Origin: Arthrobacter sp. SW1
GTDB taxonomy: Bacteria > Actinomycetota > Actinomycetes > Actinomycetales > Micrococcaceae
NCBI RefSeq assembly: GCF_001766675.1
Contig: NZ_MJLT01000068.1
Location: 62,001-126,000 of the forward strand
DNA: 64,000 nt
Direction: 5' to 3'
Below are positions 16,194 to 24,953 of the stretch, in pieces. The number at the start of each line of letters is the position of its first letter. The first letter of the stretch is position 1. Made by a program: the position numbers and the translations under genes. The notes beneath the pieces were generated by a model. It was not told the origin of the DNA. It made no database searches and saw nothing but the letters and a program-made list of their open reading frames with translations.

Positions 16194-16661
16194 TCAGCCG
16201 CCGGTTTTGCGCAGCAGCGGCTGCATCCGGAACGGGATCATCTCCTGCATGGCCAAGGCGGTATCGGTGCGTTCAACGCCGTCGCACGCCAGGATTTTGC
16301 CGTTGATGCGGAAGAGGTCCTCGGCATCGAGGGCCACCACGCGCAGCAGCAGATCGGCCGAACCGGTCAGGCCGTGCCCTTCGAGGATTTCGGGGATTTC
16401 GGCGAGTTCCTCTGCCAGCCGGCCCAGCTTCTGCTGCTGGACATGGACCGAAATGAAGGCGAGGAGCGGGTAGCCGAGGGCTGTCGGATTGATGCGCCGC
16501 TCAAACGACAGGAAAGCGTGCTTCTTCTCGAGCTGGGCCATCCTGGCCTGGACTGTGTTCCTGGACAAGCCGAGCTTCTGTGCCAAGGCCACCACGGTGC
16601 CCCGCGGATCCTTCGCCATGGCCGAGAGCAGCCGGGTGTCTGTGCCATCCAAAGCTTGCAT
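16194..16661 (-). CDS. Lrp/AsnC-family regulator (BkdR-like)
   Basis: DNA-binding regulator responding to amino acids, most likely controlling the divergent bkd operon. The N-terminal HTH is LDGTDTRLLSAMAKDPRGTVVALAQKLGLSRNTVQARMAQLEKK and the C-terminal RAM domain contains GSADLLLRVVALDAEDLF. With the start at 16661 (MQALDG) it has 155 residues, typical for the family. ATG 16673 (MLRSMQALDG) is an equally unsupported alternative, since neither has a Shine-Dalgarno. Divergent placement beside branched-chain keto acid dehydrogenase genes is the classic BkdR arrangement. Confidence 0.88.
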   Translation of the reverse strand: MQALDGTDTRLLSAMAKDPRGTVVALAQKLGLSRNTVQARMAQLEKKHAFLSFERRINPTALGYPLLAFISVHVQQQKLGRLAEELAEIPEILEGHGLTGSADLLLRVVALDAEDLFRINGKILACDGVERTDTALAMQEMIPFRMQPLLRKTGG

Positions 16662-16700
16662 ACTGCGCAACATTAGCACGGTGATGATGGCCGCGTTAGG

Positions 16701-16757
16701 GCATTATGCTCAGAATCCGTGGCGGTGGTTGTACCCAATGAGCATTGTGAGTAGGGT
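16701..16757 (+). promoter_or_regulatory. bkd promoter with Lrp-like inverted repeat
   Basis: TTGTAC (16729-16734) and TAGGGT (16752-16757) are 17 bp apart, a good promoter for bkdA. ATGCTCA (16706-16712) and TGAGCAT (16739-16745) form an inverted repeat whose second arm sits within the spacer. The surrounding GCATTATGCTCAG resembles loose Lrp boxes. The promoter is seen; Lrp binding is inferred. Confidence 0.55.
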
Positions 16758-16859
16758 CACAATTATCCGGGCGAAGGGGCCCGGGCCGCTGCTGCCCGCA
16801 GGACCAAAAGTCCCCCGTGGCAACCGCAAAACAGAACAAGCCGAAAGGTGCGATCAACA

Positions 16860-18023
16860 GTGTTGACGGACGAAGCCGGCCGGGACCGCAAGGCTCCGGA
16901 ACCCGCGAAGAGTGTGACGAATCCACGCCGGACCGGGGGAGACCTGGTCCAGTTGCTGTCCCCCTCCGGGGAGCGGATCAGCCATCCGGAATTCGATCTG
17001 TGGATCAGCGATGTCAGCGACGAGCAACTGTGCTCCCTGTACGAGGACATGGTGGTGGTCCGCCGCATCGACACCGAGGCCACGGCGCTGCAGCGGCAGG
17101 GCGAGCTGGCACTCTGGCCGCCGCTGCTCGGCCAGGAAGCCGCCCAGGTCGGTTCGGGGCGTGCGTTTCGCAGTGACGACTTTGTTTTCCCCACCTACCG
17201 CGAAAGCGGCGTGGCCTACTGCCGCGGGGTGGCTGCCCCGGACATGGTGAAGGCCTGGCGCGGAAACGCCCTGTTCGGCTGGGACCCGTACCGCTACAAC
17301 ATGGCCACGCAGCAGATCATGATCGGCTCGCAGGCACTGCACGCCACCGGTTATGCCATGGGCATCCAGCATGACGGCGCCGATTCCGTGTCCGTGGGTT
17401 ACTTCGGCGACGGCGCCACCAGCGAAGGCGATGTCAGTGAGGCTTTGGTCTTCGCGGCCAGTTTCCAGGCGCCGGTGGTGTTCATTTGCCAGAACAACCA
17501 CTGGGCCATCTCCGAGCCGGTGACGCTCCAGTCCCACGTACAGCTCGCGGACCGCGCCGCCGGTTTCGGCATCCCCGCCATCCGCGTGGACGGTAACGAC
17601 GTACTGGCTGTCCTGGCCGCCACCCGCGTTGCCTTGGACCGTGCCCGCAAGGGCGGCGGACCCACCTTCATCGAAGCAGTCACCTACCGCATGGGACCGC
17701 ACACGACGGCGGACGATCCCACTCGCTACCGCGACGCCAATGAGCTCGAAGACTGGGCCGCGAAGGACCCGATCGCCCGGCTCAAGGCGCTGCTGGAACG
17801 CAAGGGCCTGCTGGACGAACAATTGGAAACCCGCGTCAAGGCAAAGGCGGACGAGGTGGCCGCGGAGCTTCGCAGCGGCACCATCAACATGCCCGAACCT
17901 GCCGCGATGGACGTCTTCAAGCACGTGTACGCCGAAGAGAATTCCTGGCTGGAACGCCAGAAGGACCACTACGCCCGCTACCTCGAAAGCTTCAGCGGAT
18001 CCGCCCAGGAAGGTGCCCTCTGA
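16860..18023 (+). CDS. bkdA: Branched-chain 2-oxo acid dehydrogenase E1 alpha
   Basis: Thiamine-diphosphate decarboxylase subunit that acts on the 2-oxo acids from Leu, Ile and Val. The GTG at 16860 gives 387 residues; GTG 16848 is an alternative with a poorer ribosome site. The ThDP motif GDGATSEGDVSEAL lies at about 183-196, followed by QNNHWAIS, and the phosphorylation-loop equivalent TYRMGPHTTADDPTRYR is present. The start of bkdB overlaps its stop (TGATG). The choice of branched-chain over pyruvate substrate rests on the Lrp neighbour and the downstream leucine-pathway genes. Confidence 0.93.
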   Translation: MLTDEAGRDRKAPEPAKSVTNPRRTGGDLVQLLSPSGERISHPEFDLWISDVSDEQLCSLYEDMVVVRRIDTEATALQRQGELALWPPLLGQEAAQVGSGRAFRSDDFVFPTYRESGVAYCRGVAAPDMVKAWRGNALFGWDPYRYNMATQQIMIGSQALHATGYAMGIQHDGADSVSVGYFGDGATSEGDVSEALVFAASFQAPVVFICQNNHWAISEPVTLQSHVQLADRAAGFGIPAIRVDGNDVLAVLAATRVALDRARKGGGPTFIEAVTYRMGPHTTADDPTRYRDANELEDWAAKDPIARLKALLERKGLLDEQLETRVKAKADEVAAELRSGTINMPEPAAMDVFKHVYAEENSWLERQKDHYARYLESFSGSAQEGAL

Positions 18024-19033
18024 TGAGCCAGTTGACTTTCGCCCGCGCCATCAACGCCGGGCTTCGCAAATCCCTCGAATCCGACCCCAAGGTCATCCTC
18101 ATGGGCGAGGACATCGGCAACCTGGGCGGCGTCTTCCGCGTGACCGACGGCCTGCAGAAGGACTTCGGCAAGCACCGCGTCGTGGACACGCCCCTGGCCG
18201 AATCCGGCATCATCGGCACGGCCGTGGGCCTGGCGTACCGCGGGTACCGGCCGGTGTGCGAGATCCAGTTCGACGGCTTCATCTACCCGGCCTTCGACCA
18301 GATCGTGTCCCAGGTGGCCAAGATGCACTACCGCACGCAGGGCAAGGTGAAGATGCCCATCACCATCCGCGTGCCGTTCGGCGGCGGCATCGGTTCCCCC
18401 GAGCATCATTCCGAATCGCCGGAGGCCTACTTCACGCACACCTCCGGGCTGCGCGTCATCAGCGTGTCCAACCCGCAGGACGCGTACACGATGATCCAGC
18501 AGGCCATCGCCTCTGATGATCCCGTGCTCTACTTCGAGCCGAAGCGCCGCTATCACGACAAAGGCGAGGTGGATGAAGCCGCCCCGCTGGCCCAGGCGTT
18601 CCCGATGGGCAGCGCACGCGTGGCCGCCGTGGGCGCCGACGTCACCTTGGTGGCCTACGGCCCGCTCGTGAAAACCGCGCTCGACGCCGCCCTGGCCGCC
18701 TCCGATGAGGGCGTGTCCATCGAGGTGGTGGACCTCCGCTCGCTGTCTCCGGTGGACTACGCCACCGTGGAGGCCTCCGTGCGCAAGACCGGACGGCTCG
18801 TCATCACCCATGAAGCCGGGCAGTCCGGCGGCCTGGGCGCGGAGATCGCAGCCAGCATCACCGAACGGTGCTTCCACTACCTCGAGGCCGCGCCCGTCCG
18901 GGTCACCGGTTTCGACGTTCCGTACCCGTACTCCAAGCTCGAATCGCACCATCTGCCGGACCTGGACCGCATCCTGGACGGCGTGGACCGCGCCCTCGGC
19001 CGGCCGAACTCCCTGAGCGGACTGGAAGGATGA
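18023..19033 (+). CDS. bkdB: Branched-chain 2-oxo acid dehydrogenase E1 beta
   Basis: Second E1 subunit; completes the alpha2beta2 ThDP active site. The 336-residue protein has GEDIGNLGGVFRVTDGL and FGKHRVVDTPLAESGIIG near the N-terminus, the EIQFDGFIYPAFDQIVSQ segment and the C-terminal transketolase domain (IEVVDLRSLSPVDYATV, RLVITHEAGQSGGLGAEIA). ATG 18023 and the downstream ATGA junction show tight coupling with both neighbours. Confidence 0.95.
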   Translation: MSQLTFARAINAGLRKSLESDPKVILMGEDIGNLGGVFRVTDGLQKDFGKHRVVDTPLAESGIIGTAVGLAYRGYRPVCEIQFDGFIYPAFDQIVSQVAKMHYRTQGKVKMPITIRVPFGGGIGSPEHHSESPEAYFTHTSGLRVISVSNPQDAYTMIQQAIASDDPVLYFEPKRRYHDKGEVDEAAPLAQAFPMGSARVAAVGADVTLVAYGPLVKTALDAALAASDEGVSIEVVDLRSLSPVDYATVEASVRKTGRLVITHEAGQSGGLGAEIAASITERCFHYLEAAPVRVTGFDVPYPYSKLESHHLPDLDRILDGVDRALGRPNSLSGLEG

Positions 19034-20394
19034 GCCCCGCCATGATCAAGGAATTCCGTCTGCCGGACCTCGGCGAAGGGCTCACGGAGTCCGAAATCCT
19101 CAGCTGGCGGGTGTCCGTCGGCGACACCGTGGAACTGAACCAAGTGATCGCCGAGGTGGAAACCGCCAAGGCAGTGGTGGAGCTGCCCTCGCCGTTCGCC
19201 GGTACGGTGGCGGCCCTGCACGAACAGCCGGGCAGCGTCGTCGAGGTCGGCAAGCCGATCGTCTCCTTTGAAGTGGACGACGCCGGTGCCGCGCCTTCCG
19301 GTGAAGGTGCCGCTCCGGGCGGTGCGGCCGGGGCCGACGAACCGAAGCGCGAAGCCACCCTGGTGGGATACGGCGCGGCCGTCGAAAAAGGCGGACGCCC
19401 CGCACGCAAGGCACGCACCTTCGCGACTCCGGCAGCCGCGCCCCAGGAGGCACACCCCGCGGAAGCCGCCGCCGCGCAGGCAGCACCCGCCGCCGTCGTT
19501 CCCGCTCCGGAAACCACGGGCGAACGTCCGCGCTCCACGCCGCCGGTGCGGAAGCTGGCGCGGGATCTCGGCGTCGACCTCACAAGGGTTCCCGGCACGG
19601 GCGAGCGCGGGCTGATCACCCGCGAGGACGTGCAGCGCTTTGCCGCCGGCTCGACTGAGGGAGCGGCTCCGGCAGCCGTCCGCCCGGCAGGGGAACGGGA
19701 AATCCGCACGCCGATCAAGGGCGTCCGGAAGTACACCGCAGCGGCCATGGTGCAGAGCGCCTTCACGGCACCTCATGTCACGGAGTTCCTGACCGTGGAC
19801 GTCACCGCTGCCATGGAATTGCTGGAGCGGCTCAAATCGAACCGTGCGTTTGCCGGCTACAAGCTCACCCCGCTCACCCTGGCGGCCAAGGCGGTGCTCA
19901 TCGCCCTGAAGCGCAACCCCACGCTCAACTCGCGTTGGGACGACGCCGCGCAGGAGATCGTCCAGTTCAATTACGTGAACCTGGGCATCGCTGCGGCAAC
20001 GCCGCGCGGGCTGACGGTCCCTAATATCAAGGACGCGGACACGATGAGCCTGTTGGAGCTTTCCGCGGCCCTGTCGGAGCTCACGGATACCGCCCGCGCG
20101 GGCAAGACCACGCCGGAGGACCTCTCCGGCGGCACCATCTCGATCACCAACATCGGTGTCTTCGGGATCGATGCCGGCACTCCGATCCTCAACCCGGGGG
20201 AGGCGGCGATCATCGCCCTCGGCGCAGTGCGGAAGGCCCCGTGGGTGCATAACGACGAACTTGCCGTCCGCCAGGTCATGTCCCTGAGCCTGTCCTTCGA
20301 TCACCGCCTGGTGGACGGGGAGCAGGGCTCGCGCTTCCTGGCCGATGTGGGCGCCATTCTCTCGGACCCGGGCATGGTCTTGACCATGGTGTAG
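19030..20394 (+). CDS. bkdC: Dihydrolipoamide acyltransferase E2 of BCKDH
   Basis: Core acyltransferase of the branched-chain keto acid dehydrogenase complex. The 454 residues comprise one lipoyl domain (1-80, lipoyl Lys about 47 in VETAKAVVELP), an Ala/Pro linker, a peripheral-subunit-binding domain (about 165-200, PPVRKLARDLGVDLTRVPGTGERGLI), and the catalytic domain with SFDHRLVDG near residue 423. ATG 19030 overlaps the bkdB stop and is preceded by GGAAGG; ATG 19042 is a possible later start. No E3 gene is in the window. Confidence 0.95.
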   Translation: MSPAMIKEFRLPDLGEGLTESEILSWRVSVGDTVELNQVIAEVETAKAVVELPSPFAGTVAALHEQPGSVVEVGKPIVSFEVDDAGAAPSGEGAAPGGAAGADEPKREATLVGYGAAVEKGGRPARKARTFATPAAAPQEAHPAEAAAAQAAPAAVVPAPETTGERPRSTPPVRKLARDLGVDLTRVPGTGERGLITREDVQRFAAGSTEGAAPAAVRPAGEREIRTPIKGVRKYTAAAMVQSAFTAPHVTEFLTVDVTAAMELLERLKSNRAFAGYKLTPLTLAAKAVLIALKRNPTLNSRWDDAAQEIVQFNYVNLGIAAATPRGLTVPNIKDADTMSLLELSAALSELTDTARAGKTTPEDLSGGTISITNIGVFGIDAGTPILNPGEAAIIALGAVRKAPWVHNDELAVRQVMSLSLSFDHRLVDGEQGSRFLADVGAILSDPGMVLTMV

Positions 20395-20414
20395 GCGGTC
20401 CGGCTACCCGGACT

Positions 20415-21053
20415 TCAGTCCACTGTCAGCGCCGCCAAGGCCATCTGCTCCAGGAGGGGGCGGGCGGCCTTGGCGGCGATTCTGCGTCCATGGCTGCGCA
20501 AGGAGTGCGGCGTGGAGTTGATCAGTCCGAACACTGCGTGGGCCCGCAAGCGGAGTTCCTGGGTGTCCGTGCCTGGATGGAGCTGTTCCAGTACGCCAAC
20601 CCACAACTCGACATAGGCCCGCTGTAGCGCGCGGACCTCAGCCCGGTCGGAGTCGGAGAGGCTGTCCAGGTCCCGGTCCTGTACCCGGATGACGTCCGGG
20701 TTGCCCAAGGCGAACTCCACATGGAACTCCACCAGCCCCCGCAGCACCTCCGCGGGATCCTCGGGTCCGGCGGCGACGGCGCGGCCGCCGTCGAGCAGTC
20801 CGCGGCTGACGCTCAGCAGCAGCTCGGCGAGCACCGCCTGCTTTCCGGGGAAATGCCGGTACACCGCAGGGCCGCTCACGCCAGCCGCGGCGCCCAGGTC
20901 CTCGAGCGACACCCTGCTGAAACCGTTGGCGGCGAACAGGGCCGCCGCTGCCGAAAGCAGCGCCTTCCGGCGGGTCTCCTTCGCCTGGCTGCGTTGCGTG
21001 GGTGCGGGGGACATCGGCGCGCCCTCCGGCGGCTCCTCCTGGGGTGCGATCAT
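20415..21053 (-). CDS. TetR-family regulator of the leucine catabolic operon
   Basis: Probable acyl-CoA-responsive repressor. The N-terminal HTH runs RRKALLSAAAALFAANGFSRVSLEDLGAAAGVSGPAVYRHFPGKQAVLAELL, and the all-helical ligand domain follows. Length is 212 residues from ATG 21053 (behind GAGGAGGAG). ATG 21014 (behind GGAGGG) and ATG 21095 are alternatives. It faces mccB across a short gap holding a perfect dyad. A TetR gene also borders the homologous M. tuberculosis cluster (Rv2506). Confidence 0.88.
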   Translation of the reverse strand: MIAPQEEPPEGAPMSPAPTQRSQAKETRRKALLSAAAALFAANGFSRVSLEDLGAAAGVSGPAVYRHFPGKQAVLAELLLSVSRGLLDGGRAVAAGPEDPAEVLRGLVEFHVEFALGNPDVIRVQDRDLDSLSDSDRAEVRALQRAYVELWVGVLEQLHPGTDTQELRLRAHAVFGLINSTPHSLRSHGRRIAAKAARPLLEQMALAALTVD

Positions 21054-21120
21054 GGCTCCTCCTCGCGCGGCGTGCCCGCCCGGCGTGGTGGACATCACAG
21101 TTAATAGAGACTAAGCTAAA

Positions 21121-21146
21121 TTTCAGTTACTTGTCATTAACTGAAA
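21121..21146. promoter_or_regulatory. TetR operator-like dyad in tetR-mccB intergenic region
   Basis: Perfect nine-base arms TTTCAGTTA and TAACTGAAA surround CTTGTCAT. The core GTTA-N8-TAAC is shared with the dyad at 1408-1429. An additional half-site (CAGTTA) occurs at 21098-21103. Position between divergent promoters fits autoregulation plus control of the mcc operon. Confidence 0.65.
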
Positions 21147-21182
21147 CCGCCGTTGGCCGGGAATCCGGCCGGGATGGGAAGC

Positions 21183-22796
21183 ATGTCGATGGAGACACTC
21201 GCCAGCCGGGCAGATCCCCGCAGCGCAGCGTTCGAGTCCAATGCCAAGGCTCAGCAGGCCCTGGTGGAGGAGCTCCGGGAACGCCTCGCAGCGGCGGCGC
21301 TCGGCGGACCCGAAAAATCGCGCCAGCGCCACGTGGCCCGCGGAAAGCTGCTGCCGCGCGAACGCATCGAGCAGCTGCTCGACGACGGCAGCCCCTTCCT
21401 GGAAATCGCACCGCTCGCGGCAAACGGCATGTACAACGATGATTCGCCGGGCGCGGGCGTGATCGCCGGCATCGGCCTGGTACACGGCCGCCAGGTGCTG
21501 GTGATCTCCAACGACGCCACGGTCAAGGGCGGCACCTACTACCCGATGACGGTCAAGAAGCACCTGCGGGCCCAGGAAATCGCGCTTGAAAACCGCATTC
21601 CCTGCATCTACCTGGTGGACTCCGGCGGCGCCTTCCTGCCCCGGCAGGACGAGGTCTTCCCGGACAAGGAACACTTCGGCCGGATCTTTTTCAACCAGGC
21701 GCGGATGTCCGCGGCGAAGATCCCGCAGATCGCCGCCGTCATGGGTTCCTGTACCGCCGGCGGCGCCTACGTGCCGGCCATGAGCGACGAAACCGTGATT
21801 GTCCGGAACCAGGGCACCATCTTCCTGGGCGGCCCGCCGCTGGTGAAGGCCGCCATCGGTGAGATCGTCACGGCGGAAGAGCTGGGCGGCGGCGAGGTCC
21901 ACGCGAAAATCTCGGGCGTCAGCGACCACCTGGCCGAAAACGACGAGCACGCCCTGCAGATCGTTCGGGACATCGTGGCCACCCTGCCCCGGCCGCAGGA
22001 ACCGGCCTGGGATGTCAGCACCGCGGTGGAGCCCGACGTCGGTCCTTCCACCCTCTACGGCGTGGTCCCCGTGGACGTGAACGAGTCCTATGACGTCCGG
22101 GAAGTCATCGCCCGCCTGGTGGACGGTTCCCGCTTCCACGAGTTCAAGCGGGAGTACGGCACCACGCTCGTCACCGGATTTGCCCGCCTGCACGGCCACC
22201 CCGTGGGCATCGTGGCGAATAACGGCGTGCTCTTCAGCGAATCCGCGCTCAAGGGCGCCCATTTCATCGAATTGTGCGATCAACGAGGCATCCCGCTGGT
22301 CTTCCTGCAGAACCTTTCCGGCTTCATGGTGGGCAAGGATTACGAACACGGCGGGATCGCCAAGAACGGCGCCAAGATGGTCACCGCCGTCGCCACCGCG
22401 CGGGTGCCCAAGCTGACCGTGGTGATCGGCGGCTCCTTCGGGGCAGGCAACTACTCCATGTGCGGACGCGCCTACGGCCCCCGCTTCCTATGGATGTGGC
22501 CGGCTGCCCGGATCTCCGTGATGGGCGGCAACCAGGCGTCTTCCGTGCTGGCCACCGTGAAGCGCGAACAACTTGAGGCCGCCGGCCAGGAATGGTCCGC
22601 GGAAGAGGAAGAAGCCTTCAAGGCGCCCATCCGGCAGCAGTACGAAGACCAAGGCAGCCCGTATTACTCCACGGCCCGGCTCTGGGACGACGGCATCATC
22701 GACCCCGCGGACACCCGCCGCGTCCTGGGCCTCGCCCTCGACGTCGTGTCCCGCCAGACCCTGCCGGACACCTCCTTCGGCATCTTCAGGATGTGA
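21183..22796 (+). CDS. mccB: Methylcrotonyl-CoA carboxylase carboxyltransferase (beta) subunit
   Basis: Transfers CO2 from carboxybiotin to 3-methylcrotonyl-CoA in leucine breakdown. The protein has 537 residues if started at ATG 21183; codons at 21153, 21174 and 21189 are also possible because no ribosome site stands out. Carboxyltransferase features include GGTYYPMTVKKHLRAQEIA, LVDSGGAFLPRQDEVFPDKEHFGRIFFNQA, GSCTAGGAYVPAMSDE and GGSFGAGNYSMCGRAYGPRF. The EVFPDKEHFGR stretch is characteristic of MCC rather than propionyl-CoA carboxylase. It corresponds to AccD1 of M. tuberculosis. Confidence 0.92.
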   Translation: MSMETLASRADPRSAAFESNAKAQQALVEELRERLAAAALGGPEKSRQRHVARGKLLPRERIEQLLDDGSPFLEIAPLAANGMYNDDSPGAGVIAGIGLVHGRQVLVISNDATVKGGTYYPMTVKKHLRAQEIALENRIPCIYLVDSGGAFLPRQDEVFPDKEHFGRIFFNQARMSAAKIPQIAAVMGSCTAGGAYVPAMSDETVIVRNQGTIFLGGPPLVKAAIGEIVTAEELGGGEVHAKISGVSDHLAENDEHALQIVRDIVATLPRPQEPAWDVSTAVEPDVGPSTLYGVVPVDVNESYDVREVIARLVDGSRFHEFKREYGTTLVTGFARLHGHPVGIVANNGVLFSESALKGAHFIELCDQRGIPLVFLQNLSGFMVGKDYEHGGIAKNGAKMVTAVATARVPKLTVVIGGSFGAGNYSMCGRAYGPRFLWMWPAARISVMGGNQASSVLATVKREQLEAAGQEWSAEEEEAFKAPIRQQYEDQGSPYYSTARLWDDGIIDPADTRRVLGLALDVVSRQTLPDTSFGIFRM

Positions 22797-22802
22797 GCCC
22801 CC

Positions 22803-24953
22803 ATGCCTGAACTCTTTGACACCGTCCTGGTGGCCAATCGCGGCGAAATCGCCTGCCGCGTCATCCGCACGCTGAAATCCATGGGGATCCGTTCGGTCGC
22901 CGTGTATTCGGATGCCGACGCCGGAGCCCGCCACGTGCGGGAAGCGGACACTGCCGTCCGGATCGGCACGGCGAGCGCCGCGGACAGCTACCTGAACATC
23001 GACGCCATCATCGACGCCTGCCTGCAGAGCGGTGCCCAGGCCGTGCACCCCGGTTACGGTTTCCTCGCCGAGAACGCGGAGTTCGCCAAGGCGCTTGATG
23101 CCCATGGCATCGCGTTCATCGGCCCGCCCGTGGAGGCGATCGAGCTGATGGGGGACAAGATCCGCTCCAAGAACCACGTGATGGGCTACGGCGTGCCCTG
23201 CGTTCCCGGGGTCGCCGAAGCCGGCATGGATGACACCGCCTTGCTCGCCGCGGCGGACACCGTCGGCTTCCCGTTGCTCATCAAGCCTTCGGCGGGTGGC
23301 GGCGGCAAGGGCATGCATGTGGTGGAAAGCGCTGCCGACATGCCCGCCGCGCTCGCCACGGCGCGCCGGGTGGCGGCCGCCGCTTTCGGCGACGACACGC
23401 TCTTCCTCGAACGCCTCGTCCGTACGCCGCGGCATATCGAGGTGCAGATCCTGGCCGACAAGCACGGCAGGGTGGTCCACCTCGGCGAGCGCGAATGCTC
23501 GCTGCAGCGCCGCCACCAGAAAGTGATCGAAGAAGCGCCGTCGCCGCTGCTCGAATCGGTGCCCGACGGCGCCGGCATCCGTGCGCGGATCGGCGAGGCC
23601 GCCTGCCAGGCAGCCCGCTCGGTCAACTACAGCGGCGCCGGAACCGTGGAATTCCTCGTCTCGGACGAGGACCCCGGGCAGTTCTACTTCATGGAAATGA
23701 ACACCCGCCTGCAGGTGGAGCACCCGGTGACGGAGATGGTCACGGGGATCGACCTCGTCGAATGGCAGGTACGGATCGCCGCCGGTGAGGAGCTCACCCT
23801 GGAGCAGTCGGGCATTGCGCTGGACGGGCATGCCGTGGAAGCCCGGGTCTACGCGGAGGACCCCGCCCGGAACTTCCTGCCGTCCGCGGGCACGGTGTTG
23901 CTGCTGGACGAAGGGCAGCTCCCGGACGAAGAAGGCGGCCGCCCGGCCGCCGGCACGAAGCTGCGCGTCGACTCCGCCCTGCTGCCCGGGCTCGAGGTGA
24001 CCGGCGACTACGATCCGATGCTGTCCAAGGTCATCACCTGGGGCCCGGACCGTAACGCAGCGCTGGATGCCCTCGACCGTGCCCTGGGGAACTACACGCT
24101 GCTGGGCCTGCACACGAACGTTGAGTACCTGCGCCTGCTGATCAACGATGACGACGTCCGCGCCGGCCGGCTCGATACCGGACTGATCGGGCGCAAGCTG
24201 CCCGCCATGCAGTTCCGGCAGCCCGGCGACCCGGAACTTCGTGAGGCCGCGCGACTGGCGCTGGACTCCGCAGGCGGGCGCCCGGCGTCAGGCCATCCGG
24301 TGGACGCCGCCCCGCCCTGGCACGCCGGCGACGGCTGGCGGCTCGGCGCCCCGGCCCCGCGCCGGGTCCACCTGGCGGTTCCCGGAGCGGTTCCAGGTGC
24401 GGTACAGCCCGACGGCGGCCCTGCCGGCGAGCGTCTGGTGACCGTCGAGCTGCACCCACAGGACGCCGTCGGGATCAACAGCGCGGCGCACCGCTATAGC
24501 GCGGTCTTCGAAACCGCGGCCGGCGGTGCGCGCGGACTCTGGCTGGGCGAGGGCGGCTGGTCCTGCCGGCTGGAGGTCCTGGACCGCGAGGCCCGGCTGC
24601 AGCGGGTCCTGGCCGGGATCCAACGCGAGGAAGGCGCCGCAGATCCCGAGGTGCGTTCGCCGATGCCCGGCACTGTGGTGTCCGTGGCTGTTCGGGACGG
24701 CGAGTCCGTCGAAGCGGGCCGGCTGCTGCTCTCGGTCGAGGCGATGAAGATGGAGCACCAACTCACGGCGGCACTGGCCGGCACCGTACACCTCACGGCC
24801 GGCACCGGAGACCTGGTGAAAGCGAACCAGGTCCTGGCCACCATCCACCCGGCGGATAATCCCGCCGCAGAAACCACACCCCAGGAAGGCCGGGAGATCC
24901 CCGGCTCCGATCCCACCCTGAAAGGCGAGGAACCCCGCCATGGCCGGCTTTGA
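22803..24953 (+). CDS. mccA: Methylcrotonyl-CoA carboxylase biotin-containing (alpha) subunit
   Basis: ATP-dependent biotin carboxylase with its own biotin carrier. Of 716 residues, the biotin carboxylase part occupies about 1-450 (VLVANRGEIACRVIRTLKSMG; ATP loop SAGGGGKGM; EMNTRLQVEHPVTEMVTG). A middle BT-like region follows, and the biotinyl domain lies at the end with K649 in SVEAMKMEHQ. It follows mccB by six bases and its 3' end overlaps the next gene by 14 bp. It corresponds to AccA1. Confidence 0.95.
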   Translation: MPELFDTVLVANRGEIACRVIRTLKSMGIRSVAVYSDADAGARHVREADTAVRIGTASAADSYLNIDAIIDACLQSGAQAVHPGYGFLAENAEFAKALDAHGIAFIGPPVEAIELMGDKIRSKNHVMGYGVPCVPGVAEAGMDDTALLAAADTVGFPLLIKPSAGGGGKGMHVVESAADMPAALATARRVAAAAFGDDTLFLERLVRTPRHIEVQILADKHGRVVHLGERECSLQRRHQKVIEEAPSPLLESVPDGAGIRARIGEAACQAARSVNYSGAGTVEFLVSDEDPGQFYFMEMNTRLQVEHPVTEMVTGIDLVEWQVRIAAGEELTLEQSGIALDGHAVEARVYAEDPARNFLPSAGTVLLLDEGQLPDEEGGRPAAGTKLRVDSALLPGLEVTGDYDPMLSKVITWGPDRNAALDALDRALGNYTLLGLHTNVEYLRLLINDDDVRAGRLDTGLIGRKLPAMQFRQPGDPELREAARLALDSAGGRPASGHPVDAAPPWHAGDGWRLGAPAPRRVHLAVPGAVPGAVQPDGGPAGERLVTVELHPQDAVGINSAAHRYSAVFETAAGGARGLWLGEGGWSCRLEVLDREARLQRVLAGIQREEGAADPEVRSPMPGTVVSVAVRDGESVEAGRLLLSVEAMKMEHQLTAALAGTVHLTAGTGDLVKANQVLATIHPADNPAAETTPQEGREIPGSDPTLKGEEPRHGRL

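Noticed and set aside
16860..20394. bkd genes as a pyruvate dehydrogenase complex
   Set aside because: Lrp-type neighbour and the adjoining leucine-pathway operon favour branched-chain substrates; pyruvate activity cannot be fully excluded from sequence alone.
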